A DNA stretch of 64,000 nt from an uncultured Pseudohongiella sp. (GCA_951812715.1 OX638323.1:2336577-2400576), one strand, 5' to 3'. Positions 28,662 to 41,238 are shown, numbered from the stretch's first letter. Program-made: numbers and translations. Notes: a model not told the origin generated them from the letters alone.

Positions 28662-29411
28662 TCACTCAGCGCGGGCGAGACAGCAGACTTCCACTTGTTC
28701 CGCTCCCGCCTGTTTGAGCATTCGGGCCAGTTCCGCCACGGTACTCATGGTGGTGACCACATCGTCGACCAGTGCGATTCGCCGCGCCTTGCCGATTGTG
28801 TCGTATCGCCCAAGCTCGAATGAAGATCGGATATTCGCGCCGCGCTCGCGGGCGTTGCGCATTTCGGTCTGCGGTGGCGTTGGCCGCGATTTGCGCAGGC
28901 CGCGGGCGCGCAGTGGAACTCCACTTTCGGCTGACACTACCTTCGCAATCTCGAGCGCCTGATTAAACCCCCGTTGCCGAAGTCTGGACACATGCAGGGG
29001 CACCGGCAGCAATACGTCCGGGCGCCTGCCGTTGCGCCAGCGCTGCGCCATGATCCGCGCCAATATCCGGCTCAAGGCGTAACCGCTTGCGAGATCCGCG
29101 CTGAACTTGTAGCTTACAATCAGCTTGTCCACGGGAGAACGGTATGCGAACGGCGCATAACATGAGTCGAATTCCGGCGGATCGAGCCGGCAGCGCGAAC
29201 AGATATCAGTCCCGGGCTCGGTCAGTTCTTCCCCACATCGGCCGCAAGTGTCTCCAAGCCAGGGCAGTTCCGCTTCGCAATCACGGCAAAGGCTATAGCC
29301 CCTCCGTAGCGATTGGCGGCAAATAAGGCACAGGGTCGGCGGCAGTACCCGCGTCTTGCGCCGCAAATGCCGAGCCATGTTTAAAATTTCGGCTGTAAGT
29401 CTGATTGCCAT
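28662..29411 (-). CDS. comF: ComF-family phosphoribosyltransferase-like protein
   Basis: 249 residues. N-terminal zinc-finger-like cysteines (CLICRQSL, LCRDCE, CGRCGEEL, CSRCR) precede a type I PRTase-like domain with LLPVPLHVSRLRQRGFNQA and the PRPP loop VALVDDVV-like IALVDDVVTTMSTV. In naturally competent bacteria ComF is needed for DNA uptake across the inner membrane, which would fit the pilus genes here, but homologues also occur in non-competent species (GntX). A start at residue 12 (29378) is possible. Confidence 0.88.
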   Translation of the reverse strand: MAIRLTAEILNMARHLRRKTRVLPPTLCLICRQSLRRGYSLCRDCEAELPWLGDTCGRCGEELTEPGTDICSRCRLDPPEFDSCYAPFAYRSPVDKLIVSYKFSADLASGYALSRILARIMAQRWRNGRRPDVLLPVPLHVSRLRQRGFNQALEIAKVVSAESGVPLRARGLRKSRPTPPQTEMRNARERGANIRSSFELGRYDTIGKARRIALVDDVVTTMSTVAELARMLKQAGAEQVEVCCLARAE

Positions 29412-29447
29412 GACCCGTCGCGGTGGGTAGACATTTGGCGGCAGGAT

Positions 29448-29963
29448 TCAGGAATTCCGCGCTAACTTCCGGTTCAGTTCCGCCCTGGCCCGGAACAGCC
29501 GCGTCCCGACAGTGCTGTTATTCAGATTCAGCCTGGCGGCGATTTCCTTGCCGGTATAACCGCCGAAAACTTGCAGGATCAGGGGATTGCGATAGCAATC
29601 CCCGAGTTCAGCGATCGCTCGTTGCAACAAGTGGGATTCGGCGCTCCAGTCGGGTTCGTAGTAGTGAGCGCCCGCTGCATCCAGGTCGTCAATGTTCTGC
29701 GACTCAAACCGGTAGCGTTCGAAGCGGCGGCTGTTTTCGTGCCTGAGTATGGTAAACAGCCAAGCCTTGATCGAATCGGGTTTGCGCAAGGTATGCTGGA
29801 AGCGCCAGGCTCGAAGAAAGGTCTCCTGCGCCAGGTCTTCCGCCTGCGCCCTGGATTGGCAAAGGTTGAGGGCAAAGTGAAAGACTTCATTGTACAAACC
29901 GGACAGCAAGGCGTCCCAATCCAGCTCTGCATTGTTACTCTGTGATATACCAGAAGCGCTCAT
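29448..29963 (-). CDS. ECF-type RNA polymerase sigma factor
   Basis: 171 residues. Region 2 is seen in YNEVFHFALNLCQSRAQAEDLAQETFLRAWRF (core binding and -10 recognition), with KAWLFTILRHENSRRFERYR; region 4 helix-turn-helix is ILQVFGGYTGKEIAARLNLNNSTVGTRLFRARAEL. No anti-sigma gene adjoins it: comF is downstream, and the upstream gene dapB is divergent. How it is controlled is not visible. Confidence 0.9.
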   Translation of the reverse strand: MSASGISQSNNAELDWDALLSGLYNEVFHFALNLCQSRAQAEDLAQETFLRAWRFQHTLRKPDSIKAWLFTILRHENSRRFERYRFESQNIDDLDAAGAHYYEPDWSAESHLLQRAIAELGDCYRNPLILQVFGGYTGKEIAARLNLNNSTVGTRLFRARAELNRKLARNS

Positions 29964-30300
29964 TTTGCTGGACAGGTACGATAATTTTATTTAAAAACCC
30001 GGCTGTGCCGATGATATCTATCAGTTATCCCACGAAACGGACCCTATTTACCCTCTCGAAGTCTGCCTCACAATCCCGTCAAAATCAACATACGATGTTA
30101 AGCCTTTTTTTTCGTTTTTTCATTGTTTGAATTATTTTCGATACCACCAATTTTTGGCGAAAAGTATCGCGGTCCCAAGACATTTGGCGAAGGTTCTTCG
30201 AGCACATCCCGCTTGGTGGGAGTGCGCGCAAGGCGTATTGAAGCTAGCCGCGAAGGGGAGTTAGCATAGCGAGCCAATTCCTTTTGGAAATCCGACAGTC
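29964..30300. other. AT-rich divergent intergenic region with a dyad
   Basis: 337 bases between the sigma factor and dapB, clearly richer in A/T than the flanks (a T-run at 30105-30118). It holds a dyad: CGATAC (30139-30144) and GTATCG (30164-30169) enclosing CCAA...TTGG. That could be an operator or a hairpin. TTTGGCGAA occurs at 30153 and 30182. No promoter matches well enough to name; both genes must be expressed from here. Confidence 0.45.
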
Positions 30301-31113
30301 ATGTTGAAAATAGCGATCGCGGGCGCGGCAGGGCGCATGGGCAAAAGCCTGGTCAAGGCAATCATGGAAGGCGGTCCGGATCTTCGACTGAGCGCTGCTA
30401 CGGTTGAACCCGGCGACCCCGCGCTCGGACTCGACGTGGGATTGCTCGCCGCCGGCCGCGCCGCGGGCGTGCTTGCCGCGGATTCTCTAGCTCGATGCGA
30501 AAGCGGTTTCGAAGTACTGATCGACTTCACCAGTCCTTCGTCGCTAGCCGCTCATGCCGCATTTTGCAGTGAACGCGGATCGGCGCTTGTGGTCGGCACG
30601 ACGGGGCTCGGCGCCGAGCATGAGAAACTGCTCGCTGCTTGCGCAAAAAGCATAGCCGTGCTGCATTCGCCGAACATGAGCGTAGGCGTCAATCTGAGCC
30701 TGAAATTGTTGCGACAGGCGGCCGCGGCGCTAGGCGACGACTTCGACGTGGAAATCATGGAAGCACACCATCGTCATAAGAAGGACGCGCCTTCGGGCAC
30801 GGCGCTGGCAATGGGACAGGCCGTCGCCGAATCCCTGGGTCGTGAACTTGACCGGTGCGCTGTCTATGGCCGGCAGGGAATCGGTGATGAACGCAGCCGC
30901 GAAGCGATCGGATTTGCCACGCTGCGCGGCGGCGACATCGTCGGCGAGCACACCGCGATTTTCGCCGGGCCCGGCGAACGGCTGGAGATCAGTCACAAGG
31001 CCGGTAGCCGGATGACCTTCGCCTACGGCGCGCTGCGGGCCGCTCGCTGGGTAGCCGGCAGACCGCCCGGCCTGTATTCCATGACCGATGTGATCGATGC
31101 CACCTCTGCCTGA
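30301..31113 (+). CDS. dapB: 4-hydroxy-tetrahydrodipicolinate reductase
   Basis: NAD(P)H-dependent step of lysine and diaminopimelate synthesis. 270 residues. Nucleotide-binding IAGAAGRMGKSL, VLIDFTSPSS, VGTTGL, and the catalytic/substrate block EAHHRHKKDAPSGTA are conserved. Precedes carAB as in E. coli. Confidence 0.97.
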   Translation: MLKIAIAGAAGRMGKSLVKAIMEGGPDLRLSAATVEPGDPALGLDVGLLAAGRAAGVLAADSLARCESGFEVLIDFTSPSSLAAHAAFCSERGSALVVGTTGLGAEHEKLLAACAKSIAVLHSPNMSVGVNLSLKLLRQAAAALGDDFDVEIMEAHHRHKKDAPSGTALAMGQAVAESLGRELDRCAVYGRQGIGDERSREAIGFATLRGGDIVGEHTAIFAGPGERLEISHKAGSRMTFAYGALRAARWVAGRPPGLYSMTDVIDATSA

Positions 31114-31131
31114 ACGGGAACAGATGGATTG

Positions 31132-31214
31132 GTAGACAAGCGCGGTGAACCTTCCCAAGGGTTTCGCCTTAACTGAAACTCGTGGTTTGAAGTAGACAAG
31201 CGCAGTGAACCTTC
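31132..31214. repeat. 23-base direct repeat upstream of carA, period 60
   Basis: GTAGACAAGCGC-GTGAACCTTC occurs at 31132-31154 and 31192-31214 with one mismatch (G/A) and exactly 60 bases between starts. The second copy contains the -35 hexamer of the predicted carA promoter. The first has no -10 at the right place. Likely a regulator-binding duplication or a duplicated promoter half. Confidence 0.65.
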
Positions 31215-31221
31215 TTACAAT
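31193..31221 (+). promoter_or_regulatory. predicted carA promoter
   Basis: TAGACA (31193-31198), 17-base spacer, TACAAT (31216-31221). Transcription from about 31228 would give a leader of some 110 bases before carA, holding the two hairpins described next. Confidence 0.5.
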
Positions 31222-31257
31222 GCCCGCTCAGTATGAGGAATGCTGAAACCTGTGCGA

Positions 31258-31317
31258 GCAGTCTCTTCGCGGACTGCCCCAAAAGCGGACTGGAGCAATC
31301 TCCATTCCGTTTTTTTT
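31258..31317 (+). terminator. carA leader attenuator: alternative hairpins and an intrinsic terminator
   Basis: A terminator stem pairs CGGACTGGAG (31286-31295) with CTCCATTCCG (31300-31309), loop CAAT, one mismatch, followed by eight T (31310-31317). Just before it, GCAGTC (31258-31263) pairs with GACTGC (31272-31277). The octamer GCGGACTG occurs in both structures (31269-31276 and 31285-31292), so the upstream CAGTC can pair with either copy. Pairing with the second would break the terminator. A 35-codon frame (ATG 31233, TGA 31338-31340) runs through the whole leader and ends exactly at the carA ATG. It may be a leader peptide, but no clear ribosome site precedes it. Confidence 0.6.
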
Positions 31318-31340
31318 GTGCCTGCGTTTCACATCGCTGA

Positions 31341-32498
31341 ATGGAGCGAAAGTTGGAAAAGCCCGCGATATTGGCCCTTGAAGACGGAAATCTGTTCGAA
31401 GGCGTAGCCATTGGCGCGCAAGGATGCAGCAGTGGCGAAGTTGTGTTTAATACCGCGATGACGGGTTATCAGGAAATATTGACGGACCCGTCCTACGCCC
31501 GTCAGATCGTTACTCTGACCTATCCCCATATCGGCAATACCGGCGCCAATTCCGAGGACAACGAATCGGTCAAGGCCTGGGCCGCCGGACTCGTCATTCG
31601 AGATCTGCCATTGCTGGCCAGCAATTTTCGCTGTCAGCAGACGCTGCAGGATTTTCTCCAGGATCAGGGTGTTGTGGCAATCGCGGAGATCGACACGCGC
31701 CGACTGACTCGCCTGTTGCGCGAGAAGGGTTCGTTGAATGGCTGCCTGCTTTCGGGTCCTGAACTCGAACGCGGCGGAACGGAACGCGCGCTCGCCGAAG
31801 CCCGCGCCTTTCCCGGTCTCAAGGGAATGGATCTGGCCCGGGAGGTCAGTGTGAAAAAAAGCTTCGAATGGAACCAGGGAAGCTGGACGCTTGGCGCCGG
31901 TTATCAAGACGCGGGCGCAAGCCGCTTTCGCGTCGCCGCCTATGACTTCGGCGTCAAACAGAATATCTTGCGCTTGCTCAGCGCGCGTGGCTGCGCGGTG
32001 ACCGTGGTGCCCGCGATGACGCCGGCGCAAGAAGTGCTGGCCCTCGAGCCTGACGGCGTCTTCCTTTCCAACGGTCCCGGCGACCCGGAGCCTTGTGATT
32101 ACGCCATCTCCGCGGTGCGGGAATTTCTCGACGCTGGCGTTCCGCTATTCGGTATCTGCCTTGGACACCAATTGCTCGGTCTGGCCTGCGGCGCGCGCAC
32201 GGTGAAAATGCCCCATGGCCACCACGGCGCCAATCACCCGGTGCGCAATCTGGACGACGGCACGGTATTGATCACGAGCCAGAATCACGGATTTGCCGTG
32301 GACGAGGCAAGCTTGCCGGAAAACCTTAGATGTACACATCGTTCGCTGTTCGACGATACGCTGCAAGGCGTTGCCCATCGGGAAAAACCCGCGTTCGGAT
32401 TCCAGGGTCACCCCGAGGCAAGCCCCGGTCCACACGATGCCTCGCCCCTATTCGATCGTTTCATCGAGTTGATGACCGGCCATGCCCAAGCGCACTGA
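31341..32498 (+). CDS. carA: carbamoyl-phosphate synthase small (glutaminase) subunit
   Basis: Supplies ammonia from glutamine for carbamoyl phosphate (pyrimidines, arginine). 385 residues. [31 protein letters not shown] (nucleophile Cys) and [11 protein letters not shown] (His and Glu of the triad) are present. The ATG at 31341 abuts the leader frame's TGA. A TTG at 31353 has GGAG well placed upstream and would give [12 protein letters not shown], nearer the usual N-terminus; both are possible. Overlaps carB by 17 bases. Confidence 0.96.
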   Translation: MERKLEKPAILALEDGNLFEGVAIGAQGCSSGEVVFNTAMTGYQEILTDPSYARQIVTLTYPHIGNTGANSEDNESVKAWAAGLVIRDLPLLASNFRCQQTLQDFLQDQGVVAIAEIDTRRLTRLLREKGSLNGCLLSGPELERGGTERALAEARAFPGLKGMDLAREVSVKKSFEWNQGSWTLGAGYQDAGASRFRVAAYDFGVKQNILRLLSARGCAVTVVPAMTPAQEVLALEPDGVFLSNGPGDPEPCDYAISAVREFLDAGVPLFGICLGHQLLGLACGARTVKMPHGHHGANHPVRNLDDGTVLITSQNHGFAVDEASLPENLRCTHRSLFDDTLQGVAHREKPAFGFQGHPEASPGPHDASPLFDRFIELMTGHAQAH

Positions 32499-35400
32499 CA
32501 TCAAGAGCATATTGATCATCGGCGCCGGCCCCATCATTATTGGCCAGGCCTGCGAATTCGACTACTCCGGCGTACAGGCCTGCCGCGCGCTCAAGGAAGA
32601 GGGCTTTCGCGTTATCCTGGTGAATTCCAACCCCGCCACTATCATGACCGATCCTGCGATGGCGGACGCTACCTATATCGAACCCATTACCTGGCCCATG
32701 GTCGAGAAGATCATCGAACGCGAACGCCCGGACGCCCTGCTACCGACCATGGGTGGACAGACTTCGCTGAATTGCGCGCTTGATCTCAATCGCATGGGCG
32801 TATTGCGGAAATATGGCGTGGAACTGATCGGCGCCAGCCGCGAAGCGATCGACAAGGCGGAAGATCGGGAACTGTTCGACAAGGCCATGACCGCCATCGG
32901 TCTCGAGACGCCGCGGCACGGCATGGCCCACAATATGGAGCAGGCGTACGCGGCGCTGAAGAAGGTCGGCTTCCCCTGCATAATCCGACCGTCCTTTACT
33001 CTTGGCGGCACCGGCGGCGGTATCGCCTACAACCGCGAGGAATTCGAGGAAATCTGTTCCCGCGGCCTGGAATTGTCTCCCACCAATGAATTGCTGATCG
33101 ACGAGTCGCTGATAGGCTGGAAGGAATTCGAACTCGAAGTCGTCAGGGATCGCAACGACAATTGCATCATTATCTGCCCCATCGAAAATCTCGACGCCAT
33201 GGGCGTTCATACGGGAGATTCGATCACCGTCGCTCCCGCTCAGACGCTGACCGACAAGGAATATCAGATCATGCGCAAAGCGGCGATCGCCGTGCTGCGC
33301 GAGATCGGAGTCGAAACCGGTGGCTCGAACGTCCAGTTCGCGGTAAATCCGGGCGACGGCCGGCTGGTGGTCATCGAAATGAATCCGCGCGTGTCCCGTT
33401 CCTCCGCGCTGGCGTCAAAGGCGACCGGTTTCCCCATCGCCCGGGTGGCGGCGAAACTGGCTATCGGCTATACCCTCGACGAATTGCGCAATGAAATTAC
33501 CGGCGGCGTCACGCCGGCGTCCTTCGAGCCCAGTATCGACTACGTCGTAACCAAGATTCCTCGTTTTACCTTCGAGAAATTCCCCGAAGCCAATGATCGC
33601 ATTACTACCCAGATGAAATCGGTTGGGGAAGTCATGGCGATCGGACGCACTTTCCAGGAGTCGCTGCAAAAGGCCATGCGCGGGCTGGAAGTGGGCGTCT
33701 GCGGTCTCGAACCGATACTCGACCGCGGCGCCAACGACATCAAGGTCAAACTGACCAGGGAGCTGACCGAAGCCGGCGCGCAGCGGCTCTGGTATCTCGC
33801 CGAGGCCTTCCGCCACGGCTGGACGGTGCGGAAGGTGGCCGGACTTTCCGGCATCGATCCCTGGTTTCTGGTCCAGATCGAGGATCTGGTCAAACAGGAA
33901 CTGGCATTGACGGGCAGCGCGCTGGAAGACTACTCCAGAGGCCAACTGTTGCGTCTGAAACGCAAGGGATTTTCCGATCGCCGCCTGGCGCAATTGCTGG
34001 CTACCAGCGAGGACAAGGTACAAGCCAGGCGTCACGAATTTAATCTGCGCCCGGTGTTCAAACGAGTGGACACCTGCGCCGCCGAATTTGATTCCACTAC
34101 CGCCTACATGTATTCCACCTACGAGGAAGAATGTGAAGCAAATCCCTCCCAGCGCCGGAAAATCATGGTGCTTGGCGGCGGGCCGAACCGCATCGGGCAA
34201 GGCATCGAATTCGACTATTGCTGTGTGCACGCCGCGCTGGCGATGCGCGAAGACGGCTACGAGACCATCATGGTCAACTGCAATCCGGAAACCGTCTCCA
34301 CGGATTACAATATTTCCGACCGGCTTTACTTCGAGCCGCTCACCTTCGAGGACGTGCTGGAAATTGTTGAACTGGAACAGCCCGAGGGCGTCATCGTGCA
34401 ATTTGGCGGACAGACTCCGCTCAATCTGGTCAAACAACTCGAACGCGCCGGTGCGCCGATCATCGGTACGCCGCCGGACGCCATCGACCGCGCCGAGGAC
34501 CGGGAACGCTTTCAGCAATTGATCCGCAAGCTGAATTTGAAGCAGCCCCCCAATCGCACGGTGCGCAGCGTCGAGGAAGCACTCAGGGCAGCGCGCGACA
34601 TTTCCTATCCGCTGGTCGTGCGACCCTCCTGGGTGCTGGGCGGCCGGGCAATGGAGATCGTCTACAACGAAACCGAACTGAAACGCTACATGCGCGATGC
34701 GGTCAAGGTTTCCAACGAAAGCCCGGTGCTGCTGGACTATTTTCTCAGTTCCGCCATCGAAATCGACGTTGATGTCGTCAGCGACGGCGCCAGCGTTATC
34801 GTCGGCGCCATCATGCAGCACATCGAGCAGGCGGGCATTCACTCCGGCGATTCAGCTTGCTCCCTGCCGCCTTACAATCTGCCTGACAACGTGCAGCAGC
34901 AAATCCGTGAGCAGGTATCCGCCCTCGCGCTTGAACTCGGCGTGGTGGGTCTGATGAATACGCAACTCGCTTACCAGGACGACGAGGTCTATCTGATCGA
35001 GGTTAATCCGCGGGCGTCCCGCACGGTGCCTTTCGTTTCCAAGTGCATCGGCGCCTCGCTGGCCAAGGTGGCGGCCCGCTGCATGATCGGCAAGACGCTG
35101 GCAGAGCAGGGTTTCACCAGGGAAATCACGCCGGCCACGTTCGCGGTGAAGGAAGCGATATTTCCGTTCAACAAGTTCCCCGGCGTGGACCCGATCCTCG
35201 GTCCCGAGATGAAATCCACCGGCGAAGTGATGGGCGTCGGCGCCACTTTCGCCGAAGCCTACGGCAAGGCGCAACTTGCCGCTGGCGCTGTCATCGAAAA
35301 ATCGGGCGCCGCGTTCATTAGCGTACGTGACCCGGACAAGATCCATGTCGTCGAAGTCGCCAACGAATTGCTCGATCTCGGTTACAAATTGGCCGCTACC

Positions 35401-35700
35401 CGAGGCACCGCCCGGGTGCTGGAAGAAGCCGGTATTCCTGTCAAGCGGGTGAATAAGGTCGCGGAAGGTAGACCGCATATCGTCGATATGCTAAAAAACG
35501 ATGAAATCGAACTGGTGTTCAACACCACGGAAGGTAGACAGGCGATCGCTGATTCGTCCACGATCCGGCGCACGGCGCTCCGTCACGATGTATTCTGTAC
35601 CACGACGATTGCGGGAGCTTTCGCGGTGTGCGAAGCCTTGAAGTTCGGTGACAACATGTCCGTTTACACGATTCAGCAATTGCACGCAAAACTCGGCTGA
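32482..35700 (+). CDS. carB: carbamoyl-phosphate synthase large subunit
   Basis: 1072 residues, full length (E. coli 1073). Two homologous ATP-grasp halves ([18 protein letters not shown] and [17 protein letters not shown]), two '[11 protein letters not shown]'-type motifs (N-terminal [11 protein letters not shown]), and the C-terminal allosteric MGS-like domain ([13 protein letters not shown]). It joins bicarbonate, ammonia and two ATP. Overlap with carA implies tight coupling. Confidence 0.97.
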   Translation: MPKRTDIKSILIIGAGPIIIGQACEFDYSGVQACRALKEEGFRVILVNSNPATIMTDPAMADATYIEPITWPMVEKIIERERPDALLPTMGGQTSLNCALDLNRMGVLRKYGVELIGASREAIDKAEDRELFDKAMTAIGLETPRHGMAHNMEQAYAALKKVGFPCIIRPSFTLGGTGGGIAYNREEFEEICSRGLELSPTNELLIDESLIGWKEFELEVVRDRNDNCIIICPIENLDAMGVHTGDSITVAPAQTLTDKEYQIMRKAAIAVLREIGVETGGSNVQFAVNPGDGRLVVIEMNPRVSRSSALASKATGFPIARVAAKLAIGYTLDELRNEITGGVTPASFEPSIDYVVTKIPRFTFEKFPEANDRITTQMKSVGEVMAIGRTFQESLQKAMRGLEVGVCGLEPILDRGANDIKVKLTRELTEAGAQRLWYLAEAFRHGWTVRKVAGLSGIDPWFLVQIEDLVKQELALTGSALEDYSRGQLLRLKRKGFSDRRLAQLLATSEDKVQARRHEFNLRPVFKRVDTCAAEFDSTTAYMYSTYEEECEANPSQRRKIMVLGGGPNRIGQGIEFDYCCVHAALAMREDGYETIMVNCNPETVSTDYNISDRLYFEPLTFEDVLEIVELEQPEGVIVQFGGQTPLNLVKQLERAGAPIIGTPPDAIDRAEDRERFQQLIRKLNLKQPPNRTVRSVEEALRAARDISYPLVVRPSWVLGGRAMEIVYNETELKRYMRDAVKVSNESPVLLDYFLSSAIEIDVDVVSDGASVIVGAIMQHIEQAGIHSGDSACSLPPYNLPDNVQQQIREQVSALALELGVVGLMNTQLAYQDDEVYLIEVNPRASRTVPFVSKCIGASLAKVAARCMIGKTLAEQGFTREITPATFAVKEAIFPFNKFPGVDPILGPEMKSTGEVMGVGATFAEAYGKAQLAAGAVIEKSGAAFISVRDPDKIHVVEVANELLDLGYKLAATRGTARVLEEAGIPVKRVNKVAEGRPHIVDMLKNDEIELVFNTTEGRQAIADSSTIRRTALRHDVFCTTTIAGAFAVCEALKFGDNMSVYTIQQLHAKLG

Positions 35701-35733
35701 AATCTCACCAGGCAGTACAGGCAAGGTTCACTC

Positions 35734-36210
35734 ATGCGTAGAGTGCCAATGACAGTTGCGGGCGAAAGGAAGTTGCGGGAAGAACTGCAGCATCTCAAGA
35801 CCGTGGTCCGCCCCTCTATCTCGGCTGCGATCGCCGAAGCGCGGGAGCATGGCGACCTGCGCGAGAACGCCGAGTATCACGCCGCTCGCGAACAGCAGAG
35901 TTTCTGCGAGGGGCGCATCACCGAAATCGAACGCAAGCTGGCTGATTCCGAGGTAATCGACATTACCCGGATCGAACATTCCGGCAAGGTTATTTTCGGT
36001 TCCACCATCACGCTGTACAACCTGAACACGGAGGAAAGCGTGACTTATCAGATCGTCGGCGAAGACGAAGCCGATGTGGCTTCCGGCAAAATCTCGGTAG
36101 TGTCGCCCATTGCCCGGGCGCTGATGGGCAAGCGCGAGGGCGACGAAATCGCGGTGCAGGCGCCAGCCGGCAGAATCGAGTATGAAATCGATACCGTCAG
36201 GCATGTCTAG
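35734..36210 (+). CDS. greA: transcription elongation factor GreA
   Basis: 158 residues. The coiled-coil finger enters the RNA polymerase secondary channel to rescue backtracked complexes: [19 protein letters not shown], then the tip [23 protein letters not shown] with its acidic residues, and the C-terminal domain ending [23 protein letters not shown]. Follows carB by 33 bases. Confidence 0.97.
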   Translation: MRRVPMTVAGERKLREELQHLKTVVRPSISAAIAEAREHGDLRENAEYHAAREQQSFCEGRITEIERKLADSEVIDITRIEHSGKVIFGSTITLYNLNTEESVTYQIVGEDEADVASGKISVVSPIARALMGKREGDEIAVQAPAGRIEYEIDTVRHV

Positions 36211-36218
36211 ATTCTCCG

Positions 36219-36345
36219 GGAAATCACTTGCTGTAATTTATCCCTGTCGCAAAACAAAAGCGTGATTTTGTTTTGCTCCGAATGCCATGGCCCGCGCCAT
36301 CGAATTCGGCGGCGCATCCGCGTGCCGCGGGCGGGTATCGAAAAT
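36219..36345 (+). repeat. two-hairpin intergenic element, copy B (upstream of rlmE)
   Basis: Begins 9 bases after the greA stop and ends about 20 bases before rlmE. Hairpin 1 is AT-rich and perfect: CAAAACAAAA, loop GCGTGA, TTTTGTTTTG. Hairpin 2 is GC-rich: GGCGGCGCA...TGCCGCG. Shared with copy C: CTTGCTG-AATTT-TC-CT-TCGCAAAAC, TTTTGTTTT-CTCCGAAT, CGCCATCGAA, CGGCGGCGCATCC. The element is on the same strand as the gene it precedes. Confidence 0.7.
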
Positions 36346-36362
36346 GTAAAGGGTGGTGATCC

Positions 36363-37013
36363 GTGAGCCGGTCGAAGTCCAGCAAGCGGTGGTTGCAAGA
36401 GCATTTTTCCGATGTGCACGTGAAGCGCAGCAGGGAACGGGGCTATCGCTCTCGGGCCAGCAGGAAGCTGCTCGAAATTCAGCACCGCGATCGCCTGATT
36501 CGGCCGCATATGACTATTGTCGATCTTGGCGCCGCGCCTGGCGGCTGGTCCCAGGTCGCGGCGGAGTCGACTGGCGCCGGCGGGCGCGTGATCGCCGTTG
36601 ATCAGTTGTCCATGGCGCCAATTCCCGGCGTTGAATTCGTGCAGGGCGATTTCGGTGACGAAGCAGTGCTGGGGCGAGTTCTGGAACTGCTTCGGAAAGA
36701 AACGGCCGACCTTGTAATCTCCGACATGGCCCCCAATATGAGTGGGGTAAAGAGTATCGATCAACCACGCGCCATGAGCCTGGCGGAACTTGCGCGTGAT
36801 TTCGCGGTGCGTATACTCGCTCCGCGTGGAAGCTTGCTCGTGAAAGTCTTCCAGGGCGCCGGCAGCGAAGATTACCGGGCGTCTCTCAAGTTCTGGTTCG
36901 GGGCCGTGAAGATCCGAAAACCGGATTCGTCCCGGGCGCGTTCGAACGAAATGTACTTGCTCGCGAGCGATTTTCGTGGGCAGAATGAGAATTCCGCCGC
37001 ATTTGACGGATAA
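36363..37013 (+). CDS. rlmE: 23S rRNA 2'-O-methyltransferase RlmE (FtsJ)
   Basis: Methylates U2552 of 23S rRNA, a heat-shock-linked step in 50S assembly. 216 residues, GTG start at 36363. SAM motif [13 protein letters not shown], and the K-D-K-E tetrad: Lys in RASRKLLEI, Asp in SDMAPNMSG, Lys in LLVKVFQG, Glu in RSNEMYLL. Sits upstream of ftsH as usual. yhbY, often found divergently beside it, is missing. Confidence 0.95.
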   Translation: MSRSKSSKRWLQEHFSDVHVKRSRERGYRSRASRKLLEIQHRDRLIRPHMTIVDLGAAPGGWSQVAAESTGAGGRVIAVDQLSMAPIPGVEFVQGDFGDEAVLGRVLELLRKETADLVISDMAPNMSGVKSIDQPRAMSLAELARDFAVRILAPRGSLLVKVFQGAGSEDYRASLKFWFGAVKIRKPDSSRARSNEMYLLASDFRGQNENSAAFDG

Positions 37014-37057
37014 CGGCAGGGATGCGGGCCGGGTCAGACCCCGGAGGAGGCACAGCC

Positions 37058-38992
<1,935 letters not shown>

Positions 38993-39006
38993 TCGTCCCA
39001 GATCGA

Positions 39007-39870
39007 ATGACCACCTCGCTCAGCACCGCCCAGGGCAGGCTCGACCTGTCACGCCCGGCATGCATGGGCATTATCAACCTGACGCCGGATTCCTTTTACG
39101 ATGGCGCATCTCTCGGCGCCGGGAACGCCGGCGGGTTCAGCGTCGATCTCGACAAGGCGCTGCGGCGGGCGGAAATCATGCTTGCCGAAGGCGCCCGGCT
39201 GCTCGATGTCGGCGGTGAATCGACCCGGCCCGGCGCTGGCCGGGTATCTCCTCAGGAGGAAATGGACCGCGTGCTCCCAGTAGTGGAAGCATTGGTCGAA
39301 CGCCTGGATGTGATTGTGTCGGTGGACACCAGCACGCCGCAAGTCATGCTGGCGGCTGCCGCGGCCGGCGCCGGCATGATCAACGATGTGCGCGCGCTGC
39401 GCCGGTCCGGCGCCGTCGAAGCTGCCGCCGGGACGCAAATGGCGGTTTGTCTCATGCACATGCGCGGGGAACCGGGCACCATGCAGGAGCAGCCCGAGTA
39501 TGCTGACGTTGTGGCCGAAGTCGCTGACTTCCTGCGGGAACGCGCGGCGGCGGCGGTAGCAGCCGGCGTTGATCCCGAAGGCATTGTCGTCGACCCGGGT
39601 TTCGGTTTCGGCAAAACCAGCGCGCATAATTTTACCTTGCTGCGCGAACTGCGCCGATTCGCCGAAATTGGCTATCCCCTGATGGCCGGGGTTTCACGAA
39701 AATCCATGATCGGCGCGGCAACTGGACGATTGCCGGAACAGCGCCTGACCGGCTCCATCGCCGCCACCGCTCTCGCCTTGCACGGCGGCGCGCTTATCGT
39801 CCGCAGCCACGATGTGGCTGCCACGATGGATGCGATTGGAGTACACTCATCCTTGCTTGGAGATCGCTGA
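39007..39870 (+). CDS. folP: dihydropteroate synthase
   Basis: Joins pABA to the pterin made by FolK; the sulphonamide target. 287 residues: MGIINLTPDSFYDG, LLDVGGESTRPGA, VSVDTSTPQVM, MHMRGEPGTMQ, VDPGFGFGKT, GVSRKSMIG, IVRSHDVAATMDA. Lies between ftsH and glmM as in E. coli. Confidence 0.96.
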   Translation: MTTSLSTAQGRLDLSRPACMGIINLTPDSFYDGASLGAGNAGGFSVDLDKALRRAEIMLAEGARLLDVGGESTRPGAGRVSPQEEMDRVLPVVEALVERLDVIVSVDTSTPQVMLAAAAAGAGMINDVRALRRSGAVEAAAGTQMAVCLMHMRGEPGTMQEQPEYADVVAEVADFLRERAAAAVAAGVDPEGIVVDPGFGFGKTSAHNFTLLRELRRFAEIGYPLMAGVSRKSMIGAATGRLPEQRLTGSIAATALALHGGALIVRSHDVAATMDAIGVHSSLLGDR

Positions 39871-39885
39871 GCGAACAGGTTCGCC

Positions 39886-41238
39886 ATGGGCAGCAACGGC
39901 AAACGTTATTTCGGGACAGATGGCATCCGCGGCCGGGTGGGAACCGCGCCGATCACGCCGGACTTCATGCTGAAGCTAGGCTGGGCCGCCGGCAAGGTAT
40001 TCGGCGGAATCGGCGAGGGCCGCAACAATATCCTGATCGGCAAGGATACGCGCATTTCGGGATACATGTTCGAGGCGGCGCTAGAAGCCGGGGTAACGGC
40101 CGCCGGCGTCGACATCAGCTTGCTCGGTCCAATGCCCACACCGGCCATCGCCTATCTGACGCGCACCTTGCGCGCCCAGGCCGGCATCGTCATCAGCGCT
40201 TCCCACAATTCCTTCCACGATAACGGCATCAAGATCTTTTCCGGTCAGGGCGCCAAGTTGCCTGATCACATTGAACTCGCCATTGAAGCCGAACTGGAAA
40301 CGGAGGTCACCACGGTTTCCTCGCAGACCATTGGCAAGGCATCCCGGGTAACCGACGCGGCCGGGCGCTATATCGAGTTTTGCAAAAGCACTATCGGCTC
40401 AAGCCTGAAATTGACCGGGCTCAAGATCGTCGTCGATTGCGCGCACGGATCGACTTACCATATCGCCCCTAATGTGTTCGAGGAACTCGGCGCCGAAGTA
40501 AGCGCTATCGGCGTATCGCCCAATGGGTTGAACATCAACAAGCAAGGCGGCTCCACCATGCCGGAGAAACTGGTAAGCAAGGTACTGGAGCAAGGCGCGG
40601 ACCTCGGCATTGCCTTCGATGGCGACGGCGACCGCGTAATCATGGTCGATCATCGCGGCCGGATCGTCGATGGCGACGAGATTCTTTATGTGATCGCACA
40701 TCATCGGCAACGCGAAGGACTCGAATTCGGCGGCGTAGTAGGTACGCAGATGAGCAATCTGGGACTTGAACTCGCCCTCGGCGAACTGAAAATTCCATTC
40801 GCCCGCAGCCATGTGGGCGACCGTTACGTCATGCAGGAACTCGCCGACCGCGGCTGGGGTCTCGGCGGAGAATCCTCGGGTCATATCATCATCACCGATC
40901 TGAACACTACCGGCGACGGCATCGTATCCGCGTTGCAGACGTTGGCCGCGATCATCGGGCTCGACCGGTCCCTGGCGGAACTGTGCCAGGGGATGCGGAA
41001 GTTTCCGCAATCGATGGTGAACGTCCGGGTCGCCAATGGCGCCGATCCAACCGCTAACCCAGCGGTGCAGGCCGCGATCTCGAAAGTCGAACGCAAGCTT
41101 GGCGGCAATGGGCGGGTATTGCTGCGCCCGTCGGGCACCGAACCCGTCGTTCGCGTAATGGTCGAAGGCGAAGACGCCGCCAACGTCGAGTCACTTGCCA
41201 ACGAATTGTCCGAACTCGTCGCTGATCAGGCCGACTAG
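39886..41238 (+). CDS. glmM: phosphoglucosamine mutase
   Basis: Interconverts glucosamine-6-P and -1-P for UDP-GlcNAc synthesis. 450 residues: [12 protein letters not shown], catalytic phosphoserine loop [14 protein letters not shown], metal-binding [12 protein letters not shown], sugar-binding GGESSGHI, phosphate-binding [14 protein letters not shown]. Confidence 0.97.
   Translation: MGSNGKRYFGTDGIRGRVGTAPITPDFMLKLGWAAGKVFGGIGEGRNNILIGKDTRISGYMFEAALEAGVTAAGVDISLLGPMPTPAIAYLTRTLRAQAGIVISASHNSFHDNGIKIFSGQGAKLPDHIELAIEAELETEVTTVSSQTIGKASRVTDAAGRYIEFCKSTIGSSLKLTGLKIVVDCAHGSTYHIAPNVFEELGAEVSAIGVSPNGLNINKQGGSTMPEKLVSKVLEQGADLGIAFDGDGDRVIMVDHRGRIVDGDEILYVIAHHRQREGLEFGGVVGTQMSNLGLELALGELKIPFARSHVGDRYVMQELADRGWGLGGESSGHIIITDLNTTGDGIVSALQTLAAIIGLDRSLAELCQGMRKFPQSMVNVRVANGADPTANPAVQAAISKVERKLGGNGRVLLRPSGTEPVVRVMVEGEDAANVESLANELSELVADQAD

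Noticed and set aside
33415..34842. 475-codon minus-strand frame opposite carB
   Set aside because: Shadow of carB; no motif.
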